In this document: positions 49,902 to 61,515 of the stretch, piece after piece
How positions within the stretch are numbered: position 1 is the first letter of the stretch
How the letters are laid out: each line of letters opens with the position of its first letter
DNA from: Atopobiaceae bacterium
GTDB taxonomy: Bacteria; Actinomycetota; Coriobacteriia; Coriobacteriales; Atopobiaceae
DNA: 64,000 bases
Direction: 5' to 3'
Assembly: GCA_017533825.1 (NCBI GenBank)
Contig: JAFWIE010000081.1
Location: 1 to 64,000 of the forward strand
Notes under the pieces: generated by a model
What the model saw: only the letters and a program-made list of their open reading frames with translations
Told to the model about the DNA's origin: nothing
The model's database searches: none
Translations under genes and position numbers: made by a program

Positions 49902-52900
49902 ATGGAGAGAGGACTCTATCGCCCAGAGTTTGAGCACGATGCTTGCGGCATCGGAGCCTTGGCTCACCTCAAGGGAGAACGCTCCCACAGCATGGTGGAC
50001 GACGCCCTGAGCGTGCTCGTGAACCTCGAGCACCGGGGTGGCAAAGGACTTGAGGCAAACACCGGAGATGGTGCCGGGATTCTCTTCCAAGTACCGCACA
50101 GGTTCTTCCGTAAGGAGGCGCAGAAGTGCGGCCATTTGCTTCCGGACGAGGATGACTACGGCGTCGCTATGTTGTTCTGCCCCCAGGACGAGCGCGGCGT
50201 CGCGGACGCCCGTCGCGTTTTTGAGGAGGGGTGCGCGGCCGAGGGGATACCGGTGCTCTTCTGGCGCGAGGTGCCCGTGGACGATCACGACCTCGGAGCA
50301 ACCGCCCGGGCGTGCATGCCAACCATCCTCCAGGCGTTCGTCGCCCGCCCACTGAACGTGACCGCCGGAGTCGACTTCGAGCGAGCGCTGTACGTATGCA
50401 GACGGGTCATAGAGAAGCGGGCGAACGCCTCGCACGAGCTTGCAGACAAGATCTTCTACGTGTGCTCCATGAGCGCGCGCACCATCGTGTACAAAGGCAT
50501 GCTGGTGGCCACGCAGATGCGTCGCTTCTATCTGGACCTCAACGACGCCGCGGTGGAAAGCTCGATTGCGCTCGTCCACTCCCGCTACTCGACCAACACC
50601 ACGCCCAGCTGGGAGAGGGCCCACCCCAACCGATACATCATCCACAACGGCGAGATAAACACGCTGCGCGGCAACGTCAACTGGCTTCGCGCCAGGGAAC
50701 CACACCTCTACTCGCCCGTACTTGGACACAAGTTGGAGAAGACGCTCCCCATCATAAACCGCGAGGGATCCGACTCGGCAATCCTCGACAACATGCTCGA
50801 GTTCCTGGTGATGAACGGACGCGATCTCGCACGCGCCGTGACGCTCGTCATCCCCGAACCGTGGGACCACAACGCCCAGCTCTCCGAGGAGCGGCGCAGC
50901 TATGACGCGTACCAATCCATGCTCATGGAGCCATGGGACGGACCGGCGGCCATCGCGTTCTCGGACGGCACCGTCATGGGCGCCGCCCTCGACCGCAACG
51001 GCCTGCGACCCGCCCGCTACTACGTCACGCGCGACGACCGCCTGATCCTTGCCAGCGAGGTGGGTGCCATCGACATGGACTCCCGCGTGATCCTACAGGC
51101 CGGCTGCTTGGGGCCAGGCGAAATGCTGCTGGTAGACCCCTCACAGGGACGTGTCATCTTCAACGACGAGCTGCGCAATAGATACGCCTCGCAAAAGCCC
51201 TTCCGCACCTGGCTGAGCACCCAGACCGTCAGCGCGGCCGACCTTCCGTTACCCGAGTCGGGAGCGGGAAAAGGTCGCGTGACCGCCGCCCGTGACGCAA
51301 GCGAGTCGCTCGCTTGGCGCCTGGCATGTCATGGCTACCGCTTCGACGACGTGGAAGAGGTCGTGCGTCACATGGCACAGACGGGTGGCGTGCCTTTGGC
51401 CTCCATGGGAACCGACGTGCCCCCCGCCGTGCTCTCCAAGCTGCCCCGCTCGTTCTTCGACTACTTCAACGAGCTCTTTGCCCAGGTGACCAACCCGCCC
51501 ATCGACGCGCTGCGCGAGAGCATGGTCACCTCGAACGTGCTGTATCTTGGCAACCATGGGAACCTGCTGGAAGACAGTCGCGACAACTGTCGCGCGATTC
51601 GCCTGGAGGGGCCCATCCTCTCGCGGGACGACTTCGAGCGGATTCGCGGCATAGACCGCGTGGGATTCCGCTCCCAGACGTTCAGTGCCACCTACCCCAA
51701 GGGCGCAGGTCCACATGCCTTGGAACATGCGCTCGATGAGCTCGACGTACGCGTGAGCGATGCCGTCGAGCAAGGCGTGAACATTGTCATCATCTCGGAC
51801 CGCGCCACGCGCAATGAGGTTCCCATCCCATCCCTGCTTGCGTTGGGAAGCGTCCACAACCACCTCGTCCGGCTGGGCCTACGCATGCAAGCCGACATTG
51901 TCGTTGAGACGGGCGATGCCATGAGTCCGCACGACTTCGCCGCACTCATCGGCTACTCGGCAACGGGCATCCATCCCTACCTCGCACACGAGTGCATAGA
52001 CGACCTGCTCGCACAGGGCGCCCTGGACCTTTCCGCACGCACGGCGCACGCAAACTATGACCAGGCAGTGACGGCGGGAATCGTCTCCATCATGAGCAAG
52101 ATGGGCATCTCGACCATACAGGGCTATCACTCCGCCCAGATATTCGAAATCCTAGGGCTTGGCAAGTCGTTGGTCGACCGCTGCTTTGCGGGCAGTGCCT
52201 CACGCATTGGGGGTCTCGACCTCGAAGGACTCCAACGCGAGGTCGACGAGCGGCAGCGTCTGGCAGCGCCGTTTGCGAACGCATCGACAACGAGCGGGCT
52301 GCCCAGCTCCGGCATCACGAAGTGGAGGCCAGGCGCCGAGGAGCACCTCATAACGCCGCAGGCAATCCATCTGCTGCAGCGCGCATGCCGAGAAGGAAGC
52401 TGGGAGACCTTCCGTGCCTATACGGAAGAGGTGCGCCGCGCAGGCCGCACGGTGGTGCTGCGAGACCTGCTCGACTTCGTTCCGCTGCCCAGCGGACCCG
52501 TGCCGCTTGACGAGGTGGAGCCTGTCTCGTCCATCGTGCACAGGTTCAACACGGGCGCCATGAGCTTTGGGTCTCTCTCCAAGGAGGCGCACGAGTGCCT
52601 CGCCATCGCCATGAACCGCCTGGGGGGACGATCAAACACGGGCGAGGGCGGCGAAGACCCTGCCCGCGAGACGCCGCTGGCGAACGGCGACAGCCTGAAC
52701 TCGGCCATAAAGCAGGTCGCCTCGGGACGTTTCGGGGTCACCAGCCGCTATCTTGGCAGCGCAATCGAGATACAAATAAAGATGGCTCAGGGCGCGAAGC
52801 CCGGCGAGGGTGGACACCTGCCCGGCCGCAAGGTGTGGCCCTGGGTGGCGCGCATCCGCCATTCCACCCCCGGCGTCGGGCTCATCTCTCCCCCACCGCA

Positions 52901-54500
52901 CCACGACATCTACTCCATCGAAGACCTCGCCGAGCTCATCTTTGACCTGAAGTGTGCAAACCCTGACGCGCGCATCTCGGTGAAGCTCGTGAGCGAGGCC
53001 GGCGTGGGAACCATCGCGACCGGCGTCGCAAAGGGAGGAGCAGCCAAAATCCTCGTCTCCGGTTCGAACGGCGGCACGGGTGCGGCACCGCGCGACTCTA
53101 TCTACCACGCGGGCCTCCCCCTTGAGCTCGGACTTGCCGAGGCACAGCAAACCCTACTCATGAACGGCCTCCGCTCACGCGTGGTGCTCGAAGCCGACGG
53201 AAAGCTCATGGACGGGCGCGACGTAGCTGTCGCCGCATTACTTGGCGCAGAGGAGTTCGGCTTCGCCACCATGCCGCTCATCGCCTTGGGCTGTCTCATG
53301 CAGCGTGACTGTCACCAGGACACCTGCCCGGTAGGCATTTGTACGCAAGACGAGCGCCTGCGCTGCCGCTTCACAGGGCGGCCCGAACACGTGGTCAACT
53401 TCATGACCTTCGTGGCGCAAGACCTACGTGAGCACATGGCACGTCTGGGCTTCCGCACCGTTGACGAGATGGTGGGTCATCCGGAGTGTCTGCGACAGGT
53501 GCGCGTCGAAGGCCACGACAAGGCAAACTCCTGCGACCTCTCCAGCCTGCTTTATCGCGCGACACCCCAACTCGCGGAAGACATTCCTGGAGCAGATGGC
53601 GTGCGGTTTCTTCCCAGCATGGCAGCCGACCTCCACCTGGACGAGACCCTCGACGCGACACTCTTCATTCCCTACACCTCCAGTGCGCGCGAGCACATGG
53701 TGCCCGTCAAGTTCCACGCCGACATAGATAACGTCAACCGATGTGTGGGCACCATGCTGGGAGCCGTCGTCACCAAGGCGCATCCCGAGGGCCTGCCTGC
53801 GGGGGCGATCACCATAGACTGCGCAGGCTCGGGAGGCCAGAGCTTCGGAGCCTTCCTACCACGCGGCGTGACGCTCAACATTGAGGGAGACGCGAACGAC
53901 TACGTGGGCAAGGGCCTCTCGGGCGGCATCGTCGCGGTTCGGCCATCCACGAGCGCAACGTATAAGTTCGACGAGAACGTCAGCGTCGGCAACGTCGCCT
54001 TCTATGGTGCGACGAGCGGCCGCGGGTTCGTGAACGGCCTGGCAGGACAACGCTTCGGCGTGAGGAATTCCGGCGCGACGCTCGTCGTGGAGGGCGTGGG
54101 GAACCACGGCTGCGAGTATATGACGGGCGGAGAGGTCGTGATTCTCGGTGAGGTGGGACCGAACTTCGCCGCTGGCATGAGCGGTGGCGTCGCCTACGTG
54201 TATGACGAGCTGCACACCTTGGCCGATCGTTGCAACCAAGACATGGTGGACCTGCTCACACCGACGGACGTAGAGCTGGAGCACGTCCGTCAGCTCGTAG
54301 AGGAGCACGTGGAGCGCACCAACAGCCCGCGTGGCATACGCCTCCTCTATCAATTCGCGGAGGCGAGGCGTTCCTTCGTGAAGGTCATTCCGCGCGAATA
54401 CCGCAAGATTATCGAACGGGCCAAGGTCGAGCAATCGCACGGCGTGAGTCGCGAGGAGGCCGTCGAGCTCGCATTCGAGGCACTGAGGAAAGAGGTGTAG
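49902..54500 (+). CDS. gltB: Glutamate synthase (NADPH), large subunit
   Basis: The 1532-residue large subunit transfers the glutamine amide to 2-oxoglutarate. The N-terminal class II amidotransferase domain starts with a short propeptide and Cys14 in HDACGIGALAHLKG, the nucleophile after processing. A central domain follows, then the FMN-binding synthase domain (GSLSKEAHECLAIAMNRLGGRSNTGEGGED) and the 3Fe-4S cluster motif CLMQRDCHQDTCPVGIC, then the GXGXG C-terminal domain (NFAAGMSGGVAYV). I chose ATG 49902 after GGAGAGGGGA. It is operonic with gltD, which starts three bases after its stop. It works with glnN in ammonia assimilation. Confidence 0.95.
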   Translation: MERGLYRPEFEHDACGIGALAHLKGERSHSMVDDALSVLVNLEHRGGKGLEANTGDGAGILFQVPHRFFRKEAQKCGHLLPDEDDYGVAMLFCPQDERGVADARRVFEEGCAAEGIPVLFWREVPVDDHDLGATARACMPTILQAFVARPLNVTAGVDFERALYVCRRVIEKRANASHELADKIFYVCSMSARTIVYKGMLVATQMRRFYLDLNDAAVESSIALVHSRYSTNTTPSWERAHPNRYIIHNGEINTLRGNVNWLRAREPHLYSPVLGHKLEKTLPIINREGSDSAILDNMLEFLVMNGRDLARAVTLVIPEPWDHNAQLSEERRSYDAYQSMLMEPWDGPAAIAFSDGTVMGAALDRNGLRPARYYVTRDDRLILASEVGAIDMDSRVILQAGCLGPGEMLLVDPSQGRVIFNDELRNRYASQKPFRTWLSTQTVSAADLPLPESGAGKGRVTAARDASESLAWRLACHGYRFDDVEEVVRHMAQTGGVPLASMGTDVPPAVLSKLPRSFFDYFNELFAQVTNPPIDALRESMVTSNVLYLGNHGNLLEDSRDNCRAIRLEGPILSRDDFERIRGIDRVGFRSQTFSATYPKGAGPHALEHALDELDVRVSDAVEQGVNIVIISDRATRNEVPIPSLLALGSVHNHLVRLGLRMQADIVVETGDAMSPHDFAALIGYSATGIHPYLAHECIDDLLAQGALDLSARTAHANYDQAVTAGIVSIMSKMGISTIQGYHSAQIFEILGLGKSLVDRCFAGSASRIGGLDLEGLQREVDERQRLAAPFANASTTSGLPSSGITKWRPGAEEHLITPQAIHLLQRACREGSWETFRAYTEEVRRAGRTVVLRDLLDFVPLPSGPVPLDEVEPVSSIVHRFNTGAMSFGSLSKEAHECLAIAMNRLGGRSNTGEGGEDPARETPLANGDSLNSAIKQVASGRFGVTSRYLGSAIEIQIKMAQGAKPGEGGHLPGRKVWPWVARIRHSTPGVGLISPPPHHDIYSIEDLAELIFDLKCANPDARISVKLVSEAGVGTIATGVAKGGAAKILVSGSNGGTGAAPRDSIYHAGLPLELGLAEAQQTLLMNGLRSRVVLEADGKLMDGRDVAVAALLGAEEFGFATMPLIALGCLMQRDCHQDTCPVGICTQDERLRCRFTGRPEHVVNFMTFVAQDLREHMARLGFRTVDEMVGHPECLRQVRVEGHDKANSCDLSSLLYRATPQLAEDIPGADGVRFLPSMAADLHLDETLDATLFIPYTSSAREHMVPVKFHADIDNVNRCVGTMLGAVVTKAHPEGLPAGAITIDCAGSGGQSFGAFLPRGVTLNIEGDANDYVGKGLSGGIVAVRPSTSATYKFDENVSVGNVAFYGATSGRGFVNGLAGQRFGVRNSGATLVVEGVGNHGCEYMTGGEVVILGEVGPNFAAGMSGGVAYVYDELHTLADRCNQDMVDLLTPTDVELEHVRQLVEEHVERTNSPRGIRLLYQFAEARRSFVKVIPREYRKIIERAKVEQSHGVSREEAVELAFEALRKEV

Positions 54501-54502
54501 CC

Positions 54503-55900
54503 ATGGGAAGGCCGGGAGCATACTTGGACGTCGCGCGGCATGGACATGACGTGCGCAACGCGGCGGACGCCGTCGCAGACTACGAGGAAATCGCACGGCC
54601 GTTGGCTCGAGACAAGCAACGCGAGCAGGCGAGCCGCTGCATGTATTGCGGCGTGGCGTTCTGCCAGACGGGCATGAGCTTTGGCAACACACGCCCGACA
54701 GGATGTCCATTGCACAACCTCATCCCTGAGTGGAACGACCTTCTCTACCGCGGTTTGTGGGAGCAGGCGGCGGTGCGGCTCGCGCTCACCAACCCCTTTC
54801 CCGAATTCACGGGACGGGTGTGCCCTGCTCCTTGCGAGCTGGCATGCAACCTCGGGCTGCATGACGACCCGACCACGATTCGCGACAACGAGCGCGCAAT
54901 CTCCGACTGGGCTTGGGGCGCAGATGCCGTGGCCCCACTCGCACCAGCGCCCGAGGGCGCCCCGTCCGTTGCGGTCGTCGGCGCAGGTCCCGCCGGCATG
55001 GCCTGCGCATGGGAGCTGACCCGTCGTGGCGCGCGCGTGACGCTCGTGGAGAAGGAAGACCGCGCGGGAGGGCTTCTCATGTATGGCATCCCCAACATGA
55101 AGCTCCCCAAGGACGTGGTGGAGAGGCGCGTCGACCTCTTGCGGGCGAGCGGCATAGAGCTGCGGCTGAATACCGACGCCGCCGATTCTGCCGTCGCGAC
55201 GGCGTTGGTTGCCGAGAATGACGCGGTGGTCATCGCCGTGGGCGCACGCGACGCGCGCCGCCTCAACGTGCCGGGGGCAGACCTTTCCGGTGTCGTGCCC
55301 GCCGTCGACTACCTCACCGGTGCCACGCGGTCCGTGCTGGACGGCATCGGACCGAGTGTGGACGCCAAGGGGCTGGATGTGGTCGTGGTCGGCGGCGGGG
55401 ACACCGGCACCGACTGCGTGGCGACTGCAATCCGCCAAGGTGCCAAGAGCGTGACCCAGCTCGAGTTCCTGCCCGAACCTCCGGGGTGCAGGGCGACAGG
55501 TGACGCATGGCCCCAATGGCCACGCGTGCGCAAAGATGACTACGGGCAGCTGGAGGCCATGGAGGTCTTCGGGGACGACCCGCGACTCTGGGGCACAGAG
55601 ACGCTCGAGGTCTTGGGTGAGGAGGGACGCGTGAGTGGCCTACGCGTCGTCTCGCTGGACTGGTCACAGGGTAAGCCCGAGCGCATTGCCGGTTCGGAAC
55701 GCGTGCTCGACGCGCAGCTCGTCCTCATCGCCATGGGCTTTGTCGGTCCTCGGCAGGATGTGCTCGACGCGTCTGGCGCAGAGTCCAACCCCAAGGTGTT
55801 TGTTGCCGGAGACGCGAGCACCGGTCCATCGCTGGTGGTGAGCGCCATAGCCAGCGGCCTCGCCTGCGCCGCCCGCGTGGCCGAGGGCTTGGGAATCTAG
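54503..55900 (+). CDS. gltD: Glutamate synthase (NADPH), small subunit
   Basis: The 465-residue small subunit supplies electrons from NAD(P)H to GltB. Two 4Fe-4S-type Cys clusters lie near the N-terminus (SRCMYCGVAFCQTG...GCPL, and RVCPAPCELACNLG). FAD loop VAVVGAGPAGMACAWEL follows at about residue 155, then NADPH loop VVVVGGGDTGTDC and the C-terminal FAD contact VFVAGDASTGPSLVV. AAAGAGGTG precedes ATG 54503. The gene follows gltB after two bases, so the two subunits are co-translated. Confidence 0.95.
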   Translation: MGRPGAYLDVARHGHDVRNAADAVADYEEIARPLARDKQREQASRCMYCGVAFCQTGMSFGNTRPTGCPLHNLIPEWNDLLYRGLWEQAAVRLALTNPFPEFTGRVCPAPCELACNLGLHDDPTTIRDNERAISDWAWGADAVAPLAPAPEGAPSVAVVGAGPAGMACAWELTRRGARVTLVEKEDRAGGLLMYGIPNMKLPKDVVERRVDLLRASGIELRLNTDAADSAVATALVAENDAVVIAVGARDARRLNVPGADLSGVVPAVDYLTGATRSVLDGIGPSVDAKGLDVVVVGGGDTGTDCVATAIRQGAKSVTQLEFLPEPPGCRATGDAWPQWPRVRKDDYGQLEAMEVFGDDPRLWGTETLEVLGEEGRVSGLRVVSLDWSQGKPERIAGSERVLDAQLVLIAMGFVGPRQDVLDASGAESNPKVFVAGDASTGPSLVVSAIASGLACAARVAEGLGI

Positions 55901-56066
55901 CAAGGTCGCGTCCGCGCGAGGGGGTCCATCGGGAGGCAAGCCCACAGTGGACCCCTACCGGTTCATCAGAAGACATCGCACCGCGACAGGCACTCGCGTC
56001 CCAGCAGGCAGGCCCGAAGCGTTTGGGGTACCATCGTCGTGTCCTTGTCGAACCGGAAGGATCCCC

Positions 56067-56705
56067 ATGAACGTTCGGGATAATCACGCACCCGAGCACG
56101 CGGCCGCACGGCCCGGAAAACCCGCTTGGCGTGCCAGGGCATGCGTCGTCGCCATCCTCTTTGCCCTCTTTTCGTGCGCAGGATGGATCTATGAGACGGT
56201 CGAAAACATGTTTTCGTTCGGCGGGCTCTACCTGCGCGCTTCACTCATGCTCCCATGGTGCCCCATCTACGGCATCGGCGGGCTCGTCATCGTGGCCGTG
56301 CTCGAACCAATGCGCAGACGGTTGGTAGACCGCGTTTCGCCCGCCATCCAAGTCGCTGCCATCGTCGTTGGCATATACCTGCTGACCTCGGCGGTCGAGC
56401 TTATCGGCAGCTACGCGTGCGAGGCGCTGATGGGACACGTGCCCTGGGACTACTCGCACGCGTGGTTGAACTTCCAAGGGCGCATTGCCCCCATGTACAC
56501 GCTTCGATTCGTCCTTCTGGGATTGGTGGCGCTCTACGCGCTCTATCCTGCAGTGAACACGTGGGTCAGGCGTCATCCCCACGGAGCCCTGGTCGCAACA
56601 TCCGCAATCGTCGCCCTGCTCGTCTGCGACTATGCCCTCGAGCTGGCAGGCGTTTGGTCAACTGTGAAGGACGCGTTAAGGCAATTCGGGGTCAACCACT
56701 GGTAG
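56067..56705 (+). CDS. Membrane protein, putative ABC-transporter type IV (CmpB-like)
   Basis: The 212-residue protein has five hydrophobic segments. The signature of the PF06541-type family (LFSCAGWIYETVENMF, GLYLRAS, LPWCPIYGIGGLVIV, SAVELIGSYACEALMG, WDYSHAWLNFQGRIAPMYTLRFVLLG) is clear. These proteins are annotated as putative ABC transporter permeases, but their function is unproven. AACCGGAAGGATCCCC precedes ATG 56067. It stands alone, and a hairpin follows. Confidence 0.85.
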   Translation: MNVRDNHAPEHAAARPGKPAWRARACVVAILFALFSCAGWIYETVENMFSFGGLYLRASLMLPWCPIYGIGGLVIVAVLEPMRRRLVDRVSPAIQVAAIVVGIYLLTSAVELIGSYACEALMGHVPWDYSHAWLNFQGRIAPMYTLRFVLLGLVALYALYPAVNTWVRRHPHGALVATSAIVALLVCDYALELAGVWSTVKDALRQFGVNHW

Positions 56706-56758
56706 CAGAGGATGAGGGGTCGCAACCGGCTCGTGGTAAACGCGACAGCAATTGCGAA

Positions 56759-56799
56759 GGGACGGGCCACCTGTCGAACACCGGCAGGTGGTCCGCCCC
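56759..56799 (+). terminator. Hairpin after the CmpB-like gene
   Basis: GGGACGGGCCACCTG pairs with CAGGTGGTCCGCCCC (15 positions with one G-U and one mismatch) over an 11-base loop. It is 50 bases after the stop. It has only a short U-like tail. Confidence 0.5.
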
Positions 56800-56946
56800 C
56801 TTAAGGCTTGTCACCTAGCGGTGTCGCAATCGTTGCTCCCTCGTTTCTTGCTTGATGCCGTGCTGTTGCGCCGAGTCTTTTGCCACCGAGGTCGGTCCGT
56901 CCCACCTATACTGCGACCGCCATCTTATGGACGAAAGGCGGTGCGC

Positions 56947-58296
56947 ATGAACCTACTGGTAAGCGAAGGAAGGCCTCGTGCCCTGCTTGCCTTGGAGGAC
57001 GGCACGACGTTCACCGGCTGGAGCGCAGGCGCTGCGGGCGAGACGTTTGGCGAGGTGGTGTTTAACACCTCCATGACGGGCTATCAAGAGATTCTGAGCG
57101 ACCCCAGCTACGCGGGGCAAATCGTGACGCTCACCTACCCACAGGTGGGCAATTACGGCGTGTGCGAGGCCGACTTCCAAGCTTCGCGTCTGCACCTGCG
57201 CGGTCTGGTGGTACGCGACATGTGCCACACGCCGAGCAACTGGCGGGCAACCGCAAGCCTGCCCGAGCTGCTGCGCTCGCGCGAAGTCGTGGCCATCGAA
57301 GGCGTGGACACGCGTGCCCTCACCCTGCGCATCCGCGGTGGCGGAGCGATGCGTGCAGCCATCTCGACCGAGGATCTCGATCCCACAAGCCTTGTCGCGC
57401 GCGTGCGACAGTCACCGGGCATATCCGGCCACAACTACGTGCCAGACGTGTCGTGTGATACCGCGCGAACCGAGCATGCCCAAGCTACGGCCACGCGGCG
57501 AATCGTCGCCTACGACTGCGGCATGAAGAAGGGCATCCTGGACGCCCTCACGGCACGAGCCTTCGAGGTGCGCGTAGTTCCCTGGGACACCCCGGCACGC
57601 GAGGTCCTGGCCGCAGGTCCTGACGGCGTCTTCTTCTCAAATGGCCCCGGTGACCCCGGACAGGTCTGGGCAACCGTGGAAGCCGCACGTGAGCTCCTGG
57701 GAAAGACGCCCGTCTTTGGCATTTGCCTGGGCAACCAGATCATCACGCTCGCAGCGGGAGGACGCATAGAGAAACTTCCCTTCGGGCACCACGGCGGCAA
57801 CGAGCCCGTAGCAAACCTGCTCACCAGACGAGTCGAGATCACCGCCCAGAACCATAACTTCGGCACGGTCTTCGAGAGCCTCGGCCCCATCATCCCGGAG
57901 GAGTCGGGAGGCTTCGCCGCGCACGAACAGGACCTACGCGCATGGTTCCATCGCGGCATCGCACCCATCGTGCGCAATCCCCTGTGGGGTCGCATCCAGC
58001 TCACCCACGTGAACCTCAACGACGGCACCCCCGAGGGCATGCAGTTCCTCGACATCCCCGCCTTCAGCTGCCAATACCATCCCGAGGCAAAGCCTGGCCC
58101 AAGTGACTCCACGTACTTCTTTGACTCCTTCATGCGTCTTATGGAAGGCCGCAGCGACATTCTTGGCGTCCGCGGCGACGCTCTTGGCACCCGCGACAGC
58201 GCTCATGGCGTCCGCGGCGACGCACTGAGCATCCCCGACGACGTCCCCGGCATTCTCGGCCACGAAGGGAGGAGCTCCCATGCCCAGACGCGATGA
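56947..58296 (+). CDS. carA: Carbamoyl-phosphate synthase small subunit
   Basis: CarA supplies ammonia from glutamine to CarB for arginine and pyrimidine synthesis. The 449-residue protein has the N-terminal CarA domain ([27 protein letters not shown]) and a class I amidotransferase domain with the nucleophile Cys in FGICLGNQ, then FGHHGGN, and the triad CQYHPEA. It ends with an unusual ~50-residue tail ([13 protein letters not shown]...GVRGDAL...) containing a repeated GVRGDAL unit and encoded by a minisatellite. The 3' end overlaps carB by 17 bases. ATG 56947 follows GAAAGGCGG. Confidence 0.95.
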   Translation: MNLLVSEGRPRALLALEDGTTFTGWSAGAAGETFGEVVFNTSMTGYQEILSDPSYAGQIVTLTYPQVGNYGVCEADFQASRLHLRGLVVRDMCHTPSNWRATASLPELLRSREVVAIEGVDTRALTLRIRGGGAMRAAISTEDLDPTSLVARVRQSPGISGHNYVPDVSCDTARTEHAQATATRRIVAYDCGMKKGILDALTARAFEVRVVPWDTPAREVLAAGPDGVFFSNGPGDPGQVWATVEAARELLGKTPVFGICLGNQIITLAAGGRIEKLPFGHHGGNEPVANLLTRRVEITAQNHNFGTVFESLGPIIPEESGGFAAHEQDLRAWFHRGIAPIVRNPLWGRIQLTHVNLNDGTPEGMQFLDIPAFSCQYHPEAKPGPSDSTYFFDSFMRLMEGRSDILGVRGDALGTRDSAHGVRGDALSIPDDVPGILGHEGRSSHAQTR

Positions 58297-61200
58297 CCTG
58301 CACAAGATCTTGGTCCTCGGCTCCGGCCCCATCGTAATCGGACAGGCGTGTGAGTTCGACTACTCGGGGACCCAAGCGTGCCGTGCGCTCATGGCCGAGG
58401 GATACGACGTCGTGCTCGTCAACTCCAACCCCGCAACCATCATGACCGATCCGGAAACCGCAACGCGCACGTACGTGGAGCCCATCACGGCCGACTCCGT
58501 CGAGCGCATCATAGAACGGGAACGCCCGGACGCGCTGCTCCCCAACATGGGCGGTCAGACCGCGCTCAACTGCGCGGTGGAGCTGGACCGCCGCGGCGTC
58601 TTGAAGCGCTACGACATCGAGGTGATTGGCTGCGACATCCCCTCCATCCAAGTGGGAGAGAATCGCGAGCTCTTCGCCCAGGCGATGCGCGACATCGGCC
58701 TGAGGGTGGCTGATGCCCGCATCGCGCACACGCTCGAGGAGGCGCAATCGGCAGGCGCGGCAATCGGGCTGCCCGTGGTCGTTCGGCCTTCGTTCACGCT
58801 CGGCGGAGCGGGCGGCGGCATGGCCCACACCGCTGACGAGCTGAAGCGCATTGCGACCCAAGGCCTCGAGCTCTCCCCCGCAGGCGAGGTGCTCATCGAG
58901 CAGAGCCTCGAGGGTTGGAAGGAAATCGAGATGGAAGTCATGCGCGATGTGTCTGGCAACGGCATCGTGGTGTGCTCCATAGAGAACCTCGACCCCATGG
59001 GCGTCCACACGGGCGATTCCATTACAGTCGCACCCTGCCAGACGCTCAGCGACGTGGAGCTGCAGCGCCTGCGCGACTACAGCCTTGCCGTGCTCGACCG
59101 CGTAGGCGTGGCCTGTGGCGGATCAAACGTCCAGTTCGCCGTGAACCCCGTCAACGGAGACGTGGTTGTCATAGAGATGAACCCCCGCGTGAGCCGCTCC
59201 TCCGCCCTCGCGAGCAAGGCGACGGGATTTCCCATCGCCAAGGAGGCGGCGCTGCTCGCCGTCGGCTATACGCTGGACGAGATCACCAACGACATAACCC
59301 GCGCAACCCCCGCCTGCTTCGAGCCGTCCATCGACTACGTAGTGGTCAAGGTTCCCCGCTTCGCCTTCGAGAAGTTCAAGGGCACGAGCGAGACCCTCAC
59401 CACGCGGATGAAAAGCGTGGGCGAGGTGATGGCGATAGGGCGCACCTTCGAGGAGACGCTGCAGAAGGCCGTGCGCTCCCTGGAAGACGGACACGTGGGG
59501 CTTGTCGACGAGGTGGCCTCACGCGCCTCCGACGAACAGCTCGCCGAATTGACGGCGCGTCCGACCTCGCATCGCGTCTTCCACGTTGCCGAGGCCTTGC
59601 GTCGAGGATGGTCCGTTGCGCGAATCCACGCACTCTCGGGAATCGACCCCTGGTTTCTCCATCGCATGCGCGACATCGTCATTGCCGAGAAGAGTATCAG
59701 CTCGGCCGGGCTCGAGGGAATGGACGCGGAGCATCTTCTCGCCGCCAAGCAGATGGGCTTCAGTGACGCACGTATTGCCGACCTCTGCGGACAGCGCGAG
59801 GACGTGGTGCGGGCAATTCGCAAGGTACTGGGAGTACGCCCCGTCGTGAAGACGGTGGACACGTGCGCAGGCGAGTTCGCCGCACGCACGAGCTACCACT
59901 ACCTCACCTACGAGGCAGGCGACACGTCAGAACACGAGCTCGCCGAACGCCCGCGCGTCCTGATTCTCTCTGCCGGCCCCAACCGCATCGGACAAGGCAT
60001 CGAATTCGACTACTGCTGCGTTCATGCTGCCTACGCCCTGCATGACGAGGGATTCGAGACGGTCATGGTCAACTGCAACCCCGAGACCGTCTCGACTGAC
60101 TACGACACCTCCGACCGCCTGTACTTCGAGCCTCTCACCTTCGAGGACGTCATGGCCATCGTCGAGGTCGAGCAACCTTTCGGCGTCGTCGTCACCCTGG
60201 GAGGGCAGACGCCCATCAACCTCGCGTGTCGGCTCAAGGAGGCGGGCGTGCCCATCATGGGAACACAACCCGAGGCGATAGACCTCGCGGAGGATCGCGG
60301 TCGCTTCAGCGTGCTGCTTGACGAGCTGGCAATCCCCTACCCCGCCTCGAGCGTCGCACAAACGGCAGAGGAGGCCGTCCGCGCATCCCGCGCGGTGGGA
60401 TACCCCCTCCTCGTAAGGCCGAGTTACGTGTTGGGTGGCCGTGGCATGGGCATCGTGTACAACGACGAGGAGCTTCTCTCCTACATGGAAGAGGCCACGC
60501 ACGTGACGCCCGACCATCCCGTCTACCTGGATGCCTTCTTGGAAGACGCTGTAGAGCTCGACGTGGACGCGCTCTGCGACGGACACGAGGTGTACGTAGA
60601 CGCCATACTCGAGCACATCGAGGAGTGCGGCATCCATTCCGGCGATTCGGCATGCTGCTTCCCGCCCTTCTCGCTCTCGGAGCGCATCGTGGCCAAGGTG
60701 CGCGAGACCACGCGTAGGCTTGCGCTGGCCTGCGACATCCGCGGCCTCCTCAACGTGCAGTACGCCATCAAGGACGAGCAGGTGTACGTGATTGAGCTCA
60801 ATCCCCGTGCGAGCCGCACCGTCCCCTTTGATTCCAAGGCATCAGGAGTCCCCCTCGCAATGGCCGCCGCACGCATCATGGCAGGACGCACGCTAGCCGA
60901 GTTAGGCCTCCCTCCCGAGGACCGCGCATTCGGGTACTTTGCGGTCAAGGAGGCAGTCATGCCATGGGCACGCTTCCCTGGCACCGACACCACGCTTGGC
61001 CCCGAGATGAAGTCCACCGGCGAGGTCATGGGACTCAGCAGGACCTTCCCCCTCGCCTATGCCAAGACACGCGAAGCCATCGATTACCGCATCCCGATGG
61101 AGGGGACGGTGTTCGTCTCTGTAAACGACCGCGACAAGCGCAGCATCGCCCCCGTCGCCCTCACCCTCTGGAACATGGGCTACCACATCGTCGCGACCAC

Positions 61201-61498
61201 GGGAACCGCACGTGTGCTCGGCGCGGCGGGCATCCCCTGCGAGCGCGTGAACACGGTGAGCGAGCCACACCCCAACGTCGCCGACGCCATCGAGCAGGGG
61301 CGCATCGCCTTCATGATCAACACTCCGGGTGGACACCGCGCGAGGGGAGATGGATTCCGCATTCGCACCATGGCCGTGAGCCACGGCATCGATCTCGTGA
61401 CGGCAATGAGCGGTGCAACAGCGCTCATCCAAGCGATTGCCGCGCTACGCTCCGGCTCGCTCGAACCCTACGCACTGCAGGACGTACAAGGCATATGA
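58280..61498 (+). CDS. carB: Carbamoyl-phosphate synthase large subunit
   Basis: The 1072-residue CarB makes carbamoyl phosphate from bicarbonate, ammonia and two ATP. It has the two ATP-grasp halves, each with an N-terminal pre-ATP-grasp domain ([21 protein letters not shown] and [19 protein letters not shown]), plus [12 protein letters not shown] and [13 protein letters not shown] phosphate loops. A C-terminal MGS-like allosteric domain ([35 protein letters not shown]) completes it. AAGGGAGGAGCTCCC precedes ATG 58280 inside the end of carA. It is followed 17 bases later by dapF. Confidence 0.96.
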   Translation: MPRRDDLHKILVLGSGPIVIGQACEFDYSGTQACRALMAEGYDVVLVNSNPATIMTDPETATRTYVEPITADSVERIIERERPDALLPNMGGQTALNCAVELDRRGVLKRYDIEVIGCDIPSIQVGENRELFAQAMRDIGLRVADARIAHTLEEAQSAGAAIGLPVVVRPSFTLGGAGGGMAHTADELKRIATQGLELSPAGEVLIEQSLEGWKEIEMEVMRDVSGNGIVVCSIENLDPMGVHTGDSITVAPCQTLSDVELQRLRDYSLAVLDRVGVACGGSNVQFAVNPVNGDVVVIEMNPRVSRSSALASKATGFPIAKEAALLAVGYTLDEITNDITRATPACFEPSIDYVVVKVPRFAFEKFKGTSETLTTRMKSVGEVMAIGRTFEETLQKAVRSLEDGHVGLVDEVASRASDEQLAELTARPTSHRVFHVAEALRRGWSVARIHALSGIDPWFLHRMRDIVIAEKSISSAGLEGMDAEHLLAAKQMGFSDARIADLCGQREDVVRAIRKVLGVRPVVKTVDTCAGEFAARTSYHYLTYEAGDTSEHELAERPRVLILSAGPNRIGQGIEFDYCCVHAAYALHDEGFETVMVNCNPETVSTDYDTSDRLYFEPLTFEDVMAIVEVEQPFGVVVTLGGQTPINLACRLKEAGVPIMGTQPEAIDLAEDRGRFSVLLDELAIPYPASSVAQTAEEAVRASRAVGYPLLVRPSYVLGGRGMGIVYNDEELLSYMEEATHVTPDHPVYLDAFLEDAVELDVDALCDGHEVYVDAILEHIEECGIHSGDSACCFPPFSLSERIVAKVRETTRRLALACDIRGLLNVQYAIKDEQVYVIELNPRASRTVPFDSKASGVPLAMAAARIMAGRTLAELGLPPEDRAFGYFAVKEAVMPWARFPGTDTTLGPEMKSTGEVMGLSRTFPLAYAKTREAIDYRIPMEGTVFVSVNDRDKRSIAPVALTLWNMGYHIVATTGTARVLGAAGIPCERVNTVSEPHPNVADAIEQGRIAFMINTPGGHRARGDGFRIRTMAVSHGIDLVTAMSGATALIQAIAALRSGSLEPYALQDVQGI

Positions 61499-61515
61499 CG
61501 AGCGAAAGGAACCTC

